From positions 14,527,198 to 14,591,197 of the forward strand of contig NC_041021.1 of NCBI RefSeq assembly GCF_004193775.1: a stretch of 64,000 nt of DNA, given 5' to 3'. How positions within the stretch are numbered: the stretch's first letter is position 1; every line of letters starts with the position of its first letter. This document shows, one piece after another, positions 11,828 to 24,790 of the stretch. The notes beneath the pieces are model-generated. The model was given only the letters and a program-made list of their open reading frames with translations, was not told where the DNA came from and made no database searches. The position numbers were made by a program, and so were the translations under genes. The DNA is from Glycine soja. Taxonomy: Eukaryota; Streptophyta; Magnoliopsida; Fabales; Fabaceae.

Positions 11828-12617
11828 TTGCTTTGGAACAAGCTCATTTGTATATATTGAATAACAATAATGAAGTTCTGCCATACATAGTTTGTCATGA
11901 AGCTTTAGTTAAGGAAAGTAACCCAAAAATGACCAAGAATAGGGCGTTGAAAGATCACGACAAGACTTTGCTAAATTGGTTTAAAGATATAATCTTTGGA
12001 GACGATAATGCTTCTGAAATGTTAAGGACGTTATCATATGGGCCTAAAAGAAATGTTATAACTTGGCAAGGATACAATATCAACAAGTATTTTTTCTACA
12101 TGAAATCACAAGATGACAAGAATACAATGCAAAATAGTGGGGTTAGTCTAAGGGTTTAATCTCAACACTTTGGTACTATACATGATGACAATCCTCATGT
12201 AGCTTCCATGCCTTACTTTGGAGTCATTGAAGAAATCTGGGAAGTTAATTATGTAAAATTTAGTGTCTATGTTTTCAAGTGTAAGTGAGTTGATAGCAAT
12301 ATTGGTGTGCAAACTGATGATTTTGGATTTACTTGGTAGATCTGAAGAAGCTCGCTTATCAGAATGAGCCTTTCATCATGGAAAAACAAGCTAAACAAGT
12401 GTTTTATGTTCAAGATCCTTGTGATGAAAGATGGTCAATGGTTCTACACGAAACAAATATTGGTGTTAATATTGAAGATGATGATTCAATTATTGATACT
12501 TGTCTTAGTCCTTTCTCAAGACAAATGCCACCAAATGTCAATGGAGAAGAAGAAGTTGACAACCTCCTTGCAAATCGTAATGATCATGATGAAGGAGAAT
12601 TAATTAGCATTGTATAA
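11828..12617 (+). pseudogene. CACTA transposase (TNP2-type) C-terminal remnant
   Basis: Translation gives LEQAHLYILNNNNEVLPYIV, then a segment with LSYGPKRNVITWQGYNINKY and TMQNSGVSLR, then in another frame PYFGVIEEIWEVNYVKF, VDLKKLAYQNEPFIM and QVFYVQDPCDERW. That is the order of the conserved C-terminal region (DUF4216) of plant TNP2 transposases, which bind and cut CACTA ends in the nucleus. The frame is broken by a stop at about 12157, a TGA in place of Trp after VFKCK, and a 1-bp loss near 12337. The catalytic transposase core that should precede this is absent. Confidence 0.85.
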
Positions 12618-12713
12618 TGTAATTTGTTTTATATTACTTGCTCTCATAATTTCAATTTCATAACTTAATATAGTTTTAGACATTATTTAATTAATGTTGT
12701 TTCTGAGCAGGCA

Positions 12714-14340
12714 CATGGCTACACCACCCAGCTTCCCTCCTCCTCCTCCTGAGTCAGCAACACCTTCACAGTCTACATCAAAGAAGACAAGAAAAGAAAC
12801 ACGACTCAGATCATTGGCTACTAGACCAGTTGGGGCGGAGAGACCAGTGGTTCATGTGGATCCTTGGAAAAGTAGATGGTCCTCAAAAAAAGATTTTAAG
12901 AACATATTTGGGGATTGTCGCTCGCGATAAGGTGGATGATACATATGATAATTCGAAACAGGTCCCTACAGGTCAAAAAGAGTTAATTTGGGAGGATATT
13001 CACATATTTCAATAAAATGTTGAATGTTGTTGTAATTGGTTGTACTAAATATTTTAAATTGCAATAAAAATCTTAAATTATAATTGACTAATTGTAAAAT
13101 GTATTTATTGTATCACAGATTGAATTTGATATTCCTGGAACATCCAATATAAGGACAAAGAAAAAAATACTTCAGATCATATGAGAGCGATGAAGGAAGT
13201 TTAAGTCATATTTGACCTCCAAATGGGTTCTGGAAGACGACAAGGAGGGCGAGGATGACAAAATATGTGAAAAGTACGACATAACCAAAGACAAGTGGAA
13301 TCAGTTGTATCAGAGCCGTAGAGATCCTTCATGGGAGGTTAGTTGATTTTCATTGTTTTTTAAACTTCATATTTACGTATTATTGTCAACCGTATTAAGT
13401 TAGCCTTATGTGTAATTGTTACATGATGTTTGAAAGAAGGTGTAGGCCATTTAGAAACAAAACATTGCCCCTCATATGTTGTCTTGTGGGGGTTTTGATT
13501 TTCTAGAAGAAAAGTTGATGGAGGAAGTAGCCCAATCGGAGAGCACTAACACAAGCATTGATCCTCCATCTCCCATTAGACCACACGTGAAGTGGAAGAT
13601 GGCCCGCATGAAAATATCTGGTCAGATAACGTCTCATGCTACAAAGGAAAGAATTGTAAGTGACTCTCATTTTTCAGTGGTCATTTTTTATAATAATTGT
13701 TGGATCAATAAATGAAATTTTTGTAATCTTTTGATTATAGGGTTCCCTGGAAGAGCAGGCCTCACAGGGAAGCTTTGTTGCCCATGGACGTGAGGATGTA
13801 CTGACTATTGCCATTGTGCCACCAGAGCACCCTAGTCGTGTCCGTGCTGCCGGAGTCGGTGTCACCATAAAAAAAATACCTTGGACCGGCTTCAAGGAGC
13901 TCCCCACGTCTTTGTCCATGGCTCCTGAAGACCTAGAGCAGTTGACACAAAAAATTGGGGACCAGTTGGAGGAGTCAATCACAGAAAAAGTGACTCGAGA
14001 ACTAATGTTGTCCTTTAGTCAGATGCAATCATAGGACTTGCACTGCCTCCTAAGGTTGAGGTTAGTCCTTCTACTGCTTGTGTCAATACAATGGAAATTT
14101 ATGTCGATCTCTCAAGGCAGGACCCAGAAATGGGGGACTCAGGCAAATGTAAGTTGTATGTCAATGAGATCCTCCCCGACTGGTTTCTCTTAGAAGAGTT
14201 TATGAGGGGTCGACGACCGTCTACAACGTTCCTTTAGGAAATGATCAAGTGAAGGTCGATGTTGAGGAAGTTCGAGATGTTGATGCTCACATTACAGTAT
14301 CTGTTTAAGAGGTTCAGTTAGTGGGGAAGACACTTAACAT
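12714..14340 (+). pseudogene. Second CACTA-associated ORF (Transposase_24/Ptta-like) remnant
   Basis: It begins MATPPSFPPPPPESATPSQS with a Pro/Ser-rich, basic N terminus. It continues in broken frames through LRTYLGIVARDKVDDTYDN, an exon-like piece at about 13119-13337 (ERWRKFKSYLTSKWV, WNQLYQSRRDPSWE) after a TATCACAG acceptor, LSCGGFDFLEEKLMEEVAQS, and HPSRVRAAGVGVTIKKI at about 13828. These segments are typical of the companion protein of plant CACTA elements, sometimes compared with TNPA-like DNA-binding factors. Frameshifts occur near 12840 and after 14030, and further stops follow. Confidence 0.75.
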
Positions 14341-14479
14341 CTTTCTTGCTTGGCCAACACATCTTGTAAAGCCTTTTTCAGAAACATGTATTTCATTTTG
14401 TTGTTTTTAAGAATTATTAAAAAAAGGATTTGTTACAAATAAAATATTCATTATCATTCGCTTATGTTTATTAACTGTG

Positions 14480-15705
14480 TAGGATAAATAGGGAGCTGAG
14501 GGACCAGCGAAACCTGTAGATAGGTCGAATCCTGATGTCAATCTCCTATACTTGATGACATTAACCATCTTGCAGCTTTTCACCAAGCTATTGCAAGTGT
14601 CGTGGGATGCAACTGTGTTTGGGGGTGTATAATGATAACTTCCCCTTGTACATAAAGCATGAATATCTTTTTGAAATAGCACATGGTGGTCAATGTCTAA
14701 GCATCTTTGCTATACAATTATAGATTTTATAAGTCACTTCACATTATTGTATATTAACTAACTGATTGTTTTAAATTCATACATAATTTACTTTATTTTA
14801 GCAGCAATAAGCATATGACTGAGACAAGTATGCAAGCAGGGAATGCCTTTATGTATGGATTGCTCAAGCCATAGTCCATACAAAAATCTAGGCAATCGCA
14901 ATTTGAATCAAAATATTATATTAAGAAATGGATGCAGAATTCACAAAGAGATGTATACCCATGAGCCTACTTGAATGAGTAAGTTAAACTGAACAAATCA
15001 ATTTAAATATTGTATGCTTTATAATAACTTAATGTTCTCCAATGCAATGCACATTGACAATTGGTCATTATACATCCTAAGGACAATTCTGTCATCTGGT
15101 TTTGTTCCTTGCACAATAGGCCCAACAACTACTTGAAAGGAATTATTAACAGGTCCTTTGGTATTTTGTAATACATTTACTTTATGATCAATATTTGAAA
15201 TCAATATTTTAATTGGACAATATGCATGCATATTTCTCTTAATCAGTGCTTTGAAGGGATTCAAGGACAGTCAAGGAAGTAAATCCAAGGTTGCTGCTAG
15301 AATGATTGTAGTTAAAGTAAGTCATTTGAACAATGTTTGATGCCTTAAAAATTAAATTTTATTACTTTGTACAGTAATTTTCAGTTAACTTTGAATATCT
15401 AAATATCCTATTCAATTTAGTGTAATAAGCAAAAAGGAAGCACTGACTGCAGGTACTACATAATACATTGGATGTCAATGATAGTCCTAGGAGGTTTAAA
15501 GGATAACTGGGAAACAATAATTGTTTACTTCAAAACTAATTCAATTTTTTATAATTGTTATTATTTATACTTATTAACTTATATTTTATTATATTATGCA
15601 GTATTTTACTGATCCAAGACCACTAGAACCAAAGAGAATGAAGGCAATTCACATTCAGTGGGCAAGATATTATCTAAAAGTTAAAAATGAAATGCTAGGT
15701 GTTTA
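14480..15705 (+). pseudogene. Ulp1-like (C48) cysteine protease region of the CACTA element, broken
   Basis: In shifting plus frames I read GLLKPQSIQKSRQSQFESKY (about 14860), then Q-LVIIHPKDNSVIWFCSLHN (about 15055-15120), then KQKGSTDCRYYIIHWMSMIV (about 15430-15485) and YFTDPRPLEPKRMKAIHIQW (about 15602-15660). This matches the C-terminal SUMO-protease-like module carried by some plant CACTA elements. The His of the His-Trp pair is present but the Trp codon is TGA, and the GSTDC cysteine region survives. Introns or small inserts separate the pieces. Any role in transposition is unknown to me. Confidence 0.65.
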
Positions 15706-15944
15706 AGTAATTTTAGAGTTGTAGAGTTACGTTAATTTAGATTAGGTTACAAATGATTTTATGTATTGACTTTCATTACTTTAAACATTTATCTTAATTC
15801 ATTGTAAATATTCAATTTTTATGGACAAAATTTGAATTGTTCGATAAAAAACGTATGAAAACTGTTTGGACTGGTTGTTTTTCAATTTGCAAGTTAATTA
15901 GGGGAAATTAAAAAATAGATAGGATATTAAAAAATAAAATTCCA

Positions 15945-16397
15945 AAAAATAACACCGGTTTTTCTAAAAAACGATGTTGATGTTGACTAACAACATCAGT
16001 TTTCAGAGAAACCGATGTTGTTTCTCAAAAACAATATTGGTTTTTAAAACTGATGTTGTCATTGACTGACAACATCTAAAAATTGATGTTGGCAAGTACA
16101 AAACAACATCGGTTTTTAGGAAAGTCGATGTTATCAGTCATCGACATCATTGGTTTTTATATGACGTTGTTTTTATAAAAACTGATGTTGTTTTGTAAAT
16201 ATTTTACATTTTTTTGTTATTTCTTACTATACGACATCATTTTTTTAAAAACGATGCTGCGTAATTTAGTTTAACATCGGTTTTTGAAAATCGATATTAA
16301 CATTGATACTTTTAACATCGGTAGTTTCAACATCGGTTAATATCCGATGTTGAAAGTGCTTAATAACCGATGTTAAAAGCCTATTTTTTCTAGTAGT
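15945..16397 (+). repeat. CACTA subterminal repeat array and right terminal inverted repeat
   Basis: Many direct and inverted copies of AACATCGG(TTTTT) and AACCGATGTT are packed between 15950 and 16375. Such subterminal repeats bind the TNPA-like protein in CACTA elements. The element ends with CTAGTAGTG at 16397. Confidence 0.8.
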
Positions 16398-17310
16398 GAA
16401 CTTAAGAGCCTGAATCTAGGAACTTTGAGGATTTTCAATGAGTGTTTTGAACAAGTTTGAGAGGTTCAACAAGGAGATCAATTCCTATAAGACAAGATTA
16501 AGTTAAAGGAAGAAGGCAAAAAATTAGAATTCAGTAAGGATGCGAATGGACTCATCCAATTCAAGGAATGAGTGTGCATACCTCACTAGAGCATGTTGAA
16601 GGAAGAAATCTTGGAAAAATGCATAAGAGTCGATTGAGTTTTCATCCAGGTTTCACAAAAATGTACCAAGATGTGAAGAAGAACTTTTGGTGTTATAGCT
16701 TGAAGAAAAATGTGGCAGAGTACATGGCAAAGTGTATGAGGTGTCAAAAAGCGAATGTGGAACTTCAAAAATTTCCTGATGAATTGCAACCTTTGACAAT
16801 TCTTGAGTGGAAATGGGATTGTATCTTGATGAATTTTGTCTTTGGCTTGCCTAGGACCAAATCTCGCCAAGATGTAGTATGGGTAATAGTGGATAAATTG
16901 ACGAAATCTTCTCACTTCATACCCATTAACATAAAGTATAAGTTGGAAAAGCTTGTCAACTTATATATCAGTGAAGTGATTAATTTACATAGGATACCCA
17001 CTAGTAGACACTCGTTTTACTTCTAGATTTTGGGTAAGCTTGCAAGAAGCCCTAGGTAAAAAGTTGAAGCTTAGTTCAGCTTATCACCCTCAAACAGATG
17101 GTCAAACTGAGAGAACCATTCAGTCTTTATAAGACCTTATGAGAGCTTGTGTAATAGGACAAAAGGGTATTTGGGATGAGTATTTACCTCTAGTGGAGTT
17201 TACCCACAACAATACTTTTCATGCTAGTATACGTATGGCTCCATTTGAAGCCTTATATGGGAGGAAGTGTAGAACACCATTATGTTGGTATGAGACTGGT
17301 GAGTCTCTTT
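16398..17310 (+). pseudogene. Ty3/gypsy integrase fragment (chromovirus-like)
   Basis: Segments include FSKDANGLIQFKE near 16530, HPGFTKMYQDVKKNFWCYSL, the zinc-binding remnant CMRCQKANVELQKF, WVIVDKLTKSSHFIPIN (integrase core) and, in another frame, [19 protein letters not shown], then EYLPLVEFTHNNTFHASI and MAPFEALYGRKCRTPLCWYE. This is the integrase of a plant chromovirus-like Ty3/gypsy element. Frame changes near 17010 and a TAA at about 17130 disrupt it. No LTR or other domain of this element is visible, so it is a fragment next to the CACTA right end. Confidence 0.8.
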
Positions 17311-19450
17311 TGATAGTGTTGAGTTTGGTTGCATCCAAGTCACATTGGACTGTACCAAACAAGTTAAATTCCTGAGGTTTTGATGTTAACAAAGTATAAA
17401 TTTTAAGTACTAACCTTTCATGCTTAAGTTACAAGCTATTTTATCTCTGAGATACAAGCAGAAAAGCATGAACATAAAGGTTCTGGACAATAGGCAAAGT
17501 ATCAGTCATTGGATGATACTGCTTCTGTGTCCAGCCCTTAGAAGTCAAATGCTTTCGCACTTGGCTCGCAATACAAAAGCAATGGAATACTTAGTTGATC
17601 CTCAAGAACCGAAAACAATCACAAAGAAAGTAACGTCCATATGTTTAGTAAGAAACTCGTGCCAAAGCACACAAAAGAGAAGATTTAAATTGTCTTGTCT
17701 TGACATTCTTAATTCCTTTTGTCTTATGTTGTTAACGTTTCTTTCGATTTGTACACTGAAAATCAGTTGTGATCACTAGGCAACACTGATAAAGTGTGCT
17801 TCTCTGAAGATATGTTGCTAAAAGTGTTTATGGTCCCCACTCTCTCTGCACAGTAGCAACCTCGTGCCAAGTTCCAAAGTTTATATAAAGTCTGAAGATG
17901 TTATTGTAAAGTTTTTCGAAAAACAAGAGAACATTCTAAGACAAAATGAACAAGTGATGTCACATTGTTTATCCACTGGACGAAGGAAACTTGATCAAAT
18001 TGAGTGAATCTTAACTTTTCTTAGTTAGTAAGTTTCATAGTATTCAAGCTTATTGTGTAAACAAATTGAGTGAATCTTAACTTTGCTGGAAGTAGAAGGA
18101 CATGACTAATTTTGAAGTTTGGGAAAAAGGCTTGAAACAAAAATTTACTAGGAATGGTAGAGAAAAAATTTTGAAACAAATTTTACCTTGTTGAAATGAT
18201 ATTTTTGTTAGCTTTAAATTGGAAAAAAACAACTATTCAATTTAGATTTGGGAAGAGGGAGAAAATTACACATGCTTGAATTGTGTCAAAACTGGGTACC
18301 TTTCTCTCTTGTTGCCTTGTGGGATTTATGGGATTTGTTTTGTAGATTTTTGTTAATTAGTTGGGATACCTTGTTAGAAAGCTGAGAAAATCATCTTCAA
18401 TGCTATGTAAAAGTTTATATGTTAAAAATCAATAGCTAATACCTATTGTGCCCTTTTTTCTGTTTTTGTTTTTTTGAGACCTAGGGTATTGGTACTTTGA
18501 GCATGCTTTGTGAAAATTGTTTGATGAATGATATGTAATGCTCTATTATATTTTAATTGAAAGACCCTGGGAGTGTGAATCTTGGGCAATTATAATTCAT
18601 GTGTGCACTATTTTAATTGGAGACCAGGAGGTGTGACCTCAAGCATTGAAATTACAAGTGGTTATTTTTGTGATAGGGTTGATTGACAAACGGCTATAAT
18701 TGTTTTCTCTATAAATAACCACCTTATGTTCTCACTTTAAAGAGAGAAGAAAAAGTGCTTAGAATAAGTTTGTGCGACTCACCTTCTAGAGTTTGTTTTC
18801 TTAAGCACTCATGGTAAAAGTGAGTTGTTAACATCTTGTGAGATCAAGAAGAGATCTATTCAATCAAGCAAAGGTTCTTGCATTTGAATGATCATGTTGT
18901 GTCTCTCCGTGACTCAGTTTTTTTATGTGTTTTACATGTTGTTAGCATATGCATGAATTTCTGAAGGTATGCTAGAATAGGATTTTCTAGTATAGGTTAA
19001 AGGTATGTGTCTCTTAGGCTCTTATTCATAAAGAACCGTAGGGTTGGGTACCTTAGTGTCTTTTTCTTGGTAGGAACTGAGAGGATTGTGATTGCTTAAA
19101 AGAATTCAAAGTGCATACTGAAAATCTAATTCATATTGAATTAGATGACTCGAGTAGCTTCTCTAGAGATAGACAATAAACTAGTCTAAAAATTGGTGTA
19201 CTTCTTCTCTTGATCTTATCTCTCTCTCATTGTATTCTTGATCAATAAGTTGAGTTTAAAGAAAATTTATTTTTGAAAAAAAACATTAATAAAAGGATCA
19301 TATGTAAGGGTGATTGATTAGATAATGGTTTTTTAACAAAAGTTTGTGATACGATCCTTGAAAAAGAAAGTTTTTTCAAAACTATTTTTTAAGTTTGATT
19401 TGATTTAGAAACCAATTCATCCCCCCTCTTGGTTTGTGAGTTCCATCATC
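17311..19450 (+). repeat. Probable LTR-derived sequence, family unknown
   Basis: No gene is visible. Features that recall an LTR are a TATA box CTATAAATAACC at about 18711 followed by transcribed-looking sequence, and a right end with CAATTCATCCCCCCCTCTTGG near 19420, a pattern common at plant copia LTR ends. A duplicated phrase (AAATTGAGTGAATCTTAACTT) occurs near 17997 and 18063. I could not set exact ends or find a partner LTR. Confidence 0.4.
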
Positions 19451-21165
19451 TTTTTCATGAGTCTGAGACGGGCTCTAACGTCTCGTTGTTGGAAGAAACC
19501 TCAAGCACCTGGTTGATAGGAACTCTAACCTCTGAACTAGCCCTCTCCCTCGATTAACCTACTTCCAAACCTATTATTACAAAATACATGCATACTTGAA
19601 TCTCAAACATTTCACCCCCTTTTATATATAGGGATTAGCCCCCTTGATGGGCCCTGACCCAAAGCTCACCTACACCATTAGATCATTTTTAATCAATTAA
19701 ACTTCCATGCCTAGGAGAATGTAACCACCCCATGATTTGAATACTCCCCAAGTAATAATATACTAAACAACTCGCTATACAAAAAGCCTATCTCGATCTT
19801 AAAAGACCAAGAGAGCTGTTAGAACTAGATGATCCACTCATCTCTTAGTTATGACAAAAACAAAAATATAAATTTGTGGTGACTAATGGTTTAAGTATAA
19901 GTGAACAGGACCTATCATTTGGAGCAAACATGGCAAAAGCTTCCAACTCTTAGTGCTTTCTTTATGATCGTCCCACTCTCACTCCTTGGAATTTTTTTTT
20001 ACAACAAATTTAATCTAACATCCAATTCACTATAAGTAAGCAAGCGTCAGACTTTGAAAACCAGTGTTCTTAACATTGTGCCCTTTTTATACACACATCC
20101 AATGGAATTCAAACACTTAAAGACATATTTTATATTATTAAGTGCAATCCATTTATTCAGTTTTGACAAAAGAGATTTGTTTATAAATAAAATATTTTGT
20201 GAATCAATCTTATATATTCTTTATAAATGACTAACATTTGAATTTAGAATGTGAAAAACAAATTTTTAAAAAAATATGTTCAAGATCATTCTCGCTAAGA
20301 GGAACGTGTCACTCATGACAATGTATGCATTAGATTTGTCTCTCTCCTCAAGCTGCCACTAGAAGACAAATACTGACAACGGTCAAAATTCAAATGCACA
20401 AAATCCCACAACAGATTCAATCATCTTTCTCCTATAAAAGGCAAATCAAAGCATCACTCATGGTTAATGAACAACATTCACACATATAGCCAAAGTGAAA
20501 AATAACTCAACAGAGATACTATTGAGTGAAACACAATGCTTAATTAGTTTATCCTCTACTTATAAAAGTTCTTGTACTGATTCATACTTCATGGTAAACA
20601 CATTCTTTGAGTGTTAGAATTTGTGATTCTTCAAACTATATGTTTGTGAAAGCCATGAGTGGCTTAGTGACAAAACATTACTTGGGAGTTCTTATATTAA
20701 GAAGGAGTCTAAGGGTTGTGCCAGTAATGGCGTAAAGAATACTTGTAATGCTAGGAGTGGCAAGTTAGAATACTTGTTTGTAATCAAACTTTAATTAGTG
20801 GAACCCTTTATTATTTTGTAAAGCAGAATTAGACGTAGCTCAGATTGAGCAAACCAGTATAAACTAAGTGTCTATTAATCTCTTCAAGCTTCTGTGAGTA
20901 TTCCTTAAAGCTTATTAATGACAAAACTTTGCACAATTTAATCTTGATCTATTTTTCAAATCACTAGACCACAATCCATAGTGTTTTGTGAAAACTTAAG
21001 TTCTGCATTGGACGACAGGTTTAAGAACTTGTTTTGGTTGCAAAATGACTTCCATTGCGAAAATATTTATAAGTTTATCTAACATACTATTTAACTCCCC
21101 CCTTTCTAGTGTGATTTATTATATTTCAAGAACTTGGGGGCTTGCATACCGGATAGGTATTCGAC
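19451..21165 (+). repeat. LTR-like fragments, one starting TGTTAGAACTAG at 19815
   Basis: TGTTAGAACTAGATGATCC at about 19815 looks like a plant LTR start. CTCCTATAAAAGGCAAATC at about 20430 looks like its TATA box and TTTAACTCCCCCCTTTCTAG near 21092-21111 like its end region. The part 19451-19815 is a further unclassified repeat-like stretch. No coding domain is seen. Confidence 0.4.
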
Positions 21166-21171
21166 TAGGTT

Positions 21172-21420
21172 AGTAACTAGTAGAAAGAATGGATATAACA
21201 TCGTTACGTTAACATCAATTTTTTAGAGAACCAATGTTAACAAAAACGCGGTGGCATATTTGTAAAAAAAGTAATTTGGTTAACATCAATTTTTTGAAAA
21301 ATCGATGTTAACGAACTAATGTTAACATCGGTTTTTCCAAAAATCAATGTTAACCAACTGATGTTAACATCAGTTTTTCCATAAAATCGATGTTGTGTTA
21401 GTTAAATTAAATATAGTTGC
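21172..21420 (+). repeat. Second CACTA element end (left terminus and subterminal repeats)
   Basis: ACTAGTAGAAAGAATGG followed by ATAACATCG is a decayed version of CACTACTAGAAAAAATAGG...AACATCGG seen in reverse at 16397. Copies of AACATC(A/G)(A/G)TTTTT and its complement fill the next 200 bp. There is no transposase after it, so this is a lone terminus. Confidence 0.6.
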
Positions 21421-22939
21421 ATATAAGTTAAAGTTAATATTTTTTTAACAAAAGTGTAGAGTATTAGAGATAGATGGAATAGAATTTAAAGTGATTAGTT
21501 TTAACCTGTGCACACGTACGGATTGATTCCATGTTAACTTAGAGAGCAAGTCACATAATTTTATAAGGTATTATTTGTTAAAAAATTATAGAGTATTAGA
21601 CCTCCACAGATGTGATAAAAATTTTAGTAAAAAAAAGTGATTAGTTAGAATCAATATTTAGGTTTGTAAACTCTATACTTGAAATGTGCCTTAAATTGTT
21701 ATCGTATATATGAGGAATTAATAGGAACGATTTAACCTTACTGACAGTTGAAAATTATATACTTACAATTAACTAAAATGGTCAATCTCATTTGAAGTTC
21801 ATAATCTATTACTAATTAATTGTTTTTTTAAAAAAATATCACATGAAAAAAATACAATAATAGATTAGTAAAATAATCTTTGTTCACTTTAGTTTTGTAA
21901 AAAAAAAAATTGTTTTTTGAAACTGGTTAGAGCCACAAGGTGGAGAACTTATTTTAATCGCAAAAAATTAAAGTTATTCTAACCGTGATTTTTAAATGTC
22001 AAATGATATCATTTGATAGAGGAAATAGAATCTGAAGTAACATGTTGATATCAATATCAAGTTGGAGAATAACCATACAAAATGTTGATTACATATTCAT
22101 ATTAGTTAGGTGTCTATCATCTACCAAACATCAATAGAGTTTGTACATCAAGATACATCATGAGTAAATACGTATGATCAAACTTATAAAATATATATAG
22201 TATCAGTCATAGGAAAAACTAAAAATGTTGAATAACTCCTCATCAGGTCCAAGTTGGATCTATTATAAGTTTCATCAATTCCTGATCATTAGAAAGTATA
22301 TCCTAACATCTGATTCAATTGTTCTGGAATTTCTTTTGGGTTTTCTTCTCCAAGCTTTTGATAATGATTGAATGTTTTGTTAATGAATATAATTTGTTGG
22401 TGTGGATTGTGGAAAGTATATATTGAACTTCAATGCTAGAAAACATAGGAAAAGGAAAAAGTTAGTATCCAATTGTATGTCTATGAGCACGTGTTGCAAA
22501 TATACTATGCATCCAATTGACAGTCGAATAACTTGGGCCTCGAATCTCAAGTGTGCAAAAATGATATAAGAGTTAACCAATAATCATTAAGTTTTGGAAT
22601 TAAAGCCAACCATTATGCACATTAAAAACAATGACAAAGAAGCAAACATGTACTTTGATGATTAGGAGCCTAAGATCAATGGACTTTTCACATTCTGAAT
22701 CCCAAAAGAAAGATTTTGAATTAAACTTGTTGTGATAAACTTCATCTTCAACTGTTCCGAATTTATTAAATTGCGTATGAAAATAAAGCAAAGACTACAA
22801 TATTTAATATATTACAAAGATATAATAGTTTCTGGAGTGATACGTTTTATTTTTTAAAATTATAATATTATATCAACCATAGAGAAAAAATAGTAGCTAT
22901 AAAAAGATATCCAAAAAGATACAACATAATATTTAAAAA
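21421..22939. other. AT-rich DNA, no gene recognised
   Basis: I see no coding region, repeat family or structural RNA that I can support in this stretch. Confidence 0.4.
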
Positions 22940-24790
22940 CATAAGATAAAATTCTTCATATGTTTCAATGGTTCTTGCTACTCTGGCCTGGATAGCTTGT
23001 ATCATCCTATAAAAAAAGAAAGCTTACAATAAGTTATTCTTTTGTTTTGTGTTTCTTGAAGAAGGCAAATTATTTATTACCTGGTTCACTTGCAAATGTA
23101 CATATCTAATATTGGGATTGTTGAGAAGCGCATATCCAGATAAACTATTTTTTTAAAAAAAAATTAGATTATAATTGTTTGAAATAGCATATAAGTTTTT
23201 ATGGAATTGAAATAATTTCAATTATCTATATCTTATTGCAAGCCACTCATCTAGATTGGGGTTGAAATGAATCATTGTTGTATCCTCAACTATTTCAAGG
23301 GTAGCATCACCTTGCATAATGAGAGGAAAATTAGTGATAGAAAAAGGGGAAAAAATGAATCATTAATTCAAAATAGAAATAAGGAAAGAATAAAAGTTAG
23401 CTATATGGGTTTTCTAACCATATAATAATGGAGAAGCTTGGCTTATTTTAGCAAATTCGATTGCAATTGTGGGTGTTAGAGATGTGTTATGGATCAACCA
23501 ATTCAGTCCTTCTTTAGCATAGTTATCATGCAACACAAATTCGAGTTTTGCCCTATGCATTTTTAATAGAATTTAAAATTTTAATATATTGTTGTTAATT
23601 TAAAATGAAAAACTGTAAATAAGTAAAATCATACATATGGTTTTAAATTTTGAAAATCAATTTTGCGATCTTGTTTGCGTTTTGCAAATCTCGCTCTGGT
23701 CCATAACTTGTTGTAAAAACACCAACTATATCTATGAAAAAATAGTGTTGGTATATTATAATACATATAAAAAGTCGAGATCAGTAATATATGATACCTA
23801 TTGGGAAGTCTTCCTGTTGCTTTAGATTGGGAACTTCACTGAAGTGGACTGGTGTTAGCCAAAAGTTAGTATATATAGCATTTTCAACTCCTCTAATATG
23901 GGGTTTTTTGGGTAAATAGTAGAATATAACGATGATTAGTCATACGATTAATGCCGAAATTATCTAGTAATTTAACATTAGCAAATGTGTAAAGTTTATG
24001 AGGATTTATCTCATCCTTTAAAATTTTGTCATAAATTTTCTCTTTCATTAGACCTTCAATTTTTGAACCCTACATATTGAAACAAAAATGTGCATAAATG
24101 TATATAGTTTTATTGTATTGTCACTTCAGTATTGGAAATGTTTAAAATGAGAAACTACAAATACTAAAAATGAAAATATGGTTTTTGTTAAAACATACCT
24201 CTTAAAATATGGTTTAAGTTGTTTCCTAAACAAAAAACACTGCAAGAAAGACAAATAAAATTATTATTGTATAATCTATTTTTAACAATAGACTTCGAAT
24301 TCCAAGCATTAACAATGTATGAGTTGAGTAGCATCTTACTAATTGATTGATTAACTACCAAATGGACCAGCTATCTATAATATTCATGGATTATTGTGAG
24401 TAATATAATATCAGTTAAACATGTTATATATTATAGCCTGAATTTATTTACACAAAATAATTTCCAAAAAATAGTACCTCAGCATGTGGGAGTAAGTCTA
24501 TTATGGTGTTTATCAAGTGCTCAGAATAAGCATTCAAATCAACATCAGCATCCCTGAACAAAACATAGCATAGATTAATAATAATAATTTAGGTGATAGC
24601 CAAAGTTATTAACCATGAAATAAATAAAAATCAGCTTGAAGCTTCCTTAGCCTGAATTTATTTATACTTTTATTTTTTTAAAAAAAAATAGTACCTTAGC
24701 ATAAAGGAGTAAGTCTATAGACCAAGAAAAAAAACAAATTCATTTAACAATCAAGTAACACACAAACATAAGAAGAAAACTGAGAAATAC
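22940..24790 (-). pseudogene. RPA70-like (OB-fold, DUF223-type) gene remnant, downstream exons
   Basis: Minus-strand exon-like pieces bounded by splice-like sites read, in order: DADVDLNAYSEHLINTIIDL (about 24490-24555), KIEGLMKEKIYDKILKDEIN and PHKLYTFANVKLLDNFGINR (about 23960-24070), WLTPVHFSEVPNLKQQEDF (about 23800-23875), LEFVLHDNYAKEGLNWLIHN (about 23420-23550), IVEDTTMIHFNPNLDEWLAI (about 23240-23330) and YALLNNPNIRYVHLQVNQ (about 23090-23150). The second piece fits the start of a replication protein A large-subunit OB fold (single-stranded DNA binding). Plants have many diverged RPA70-like copies. Intron positions are approximate and function is doubtful. Confidence 0.45.

Larger units (their letters stand above)
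11828..16397 (+). mobile_element. CACTA (En/Spm) DNA transposon remnant, right part
   Basis: Coding remnants in order are transposase C-terminal DUF4216-type region, a second plant CACTA ORF and an Ulp1-like protease region, followed by subterminal repeats. The right terminus is TTTTTTCTAGTAGTG at 16383-16397, the reverse complement of the CACTACTAGAAAA end. The left half is missing or cut off by the copia-like LTR at 11827. All reading frames contain stops or shifts, so the element is non-autonomous. Confidence 0.8.

Noticed and set aside
9309..11851. TTTGT at 9309-9313 and 11847-11851 as target duplication of the deleted copia-like element
   Set aside because: The sequence before 11847 already reads as CACTA transposase (LEQAHLYIL), so the LTR must end earlier. 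The match is probably chance.
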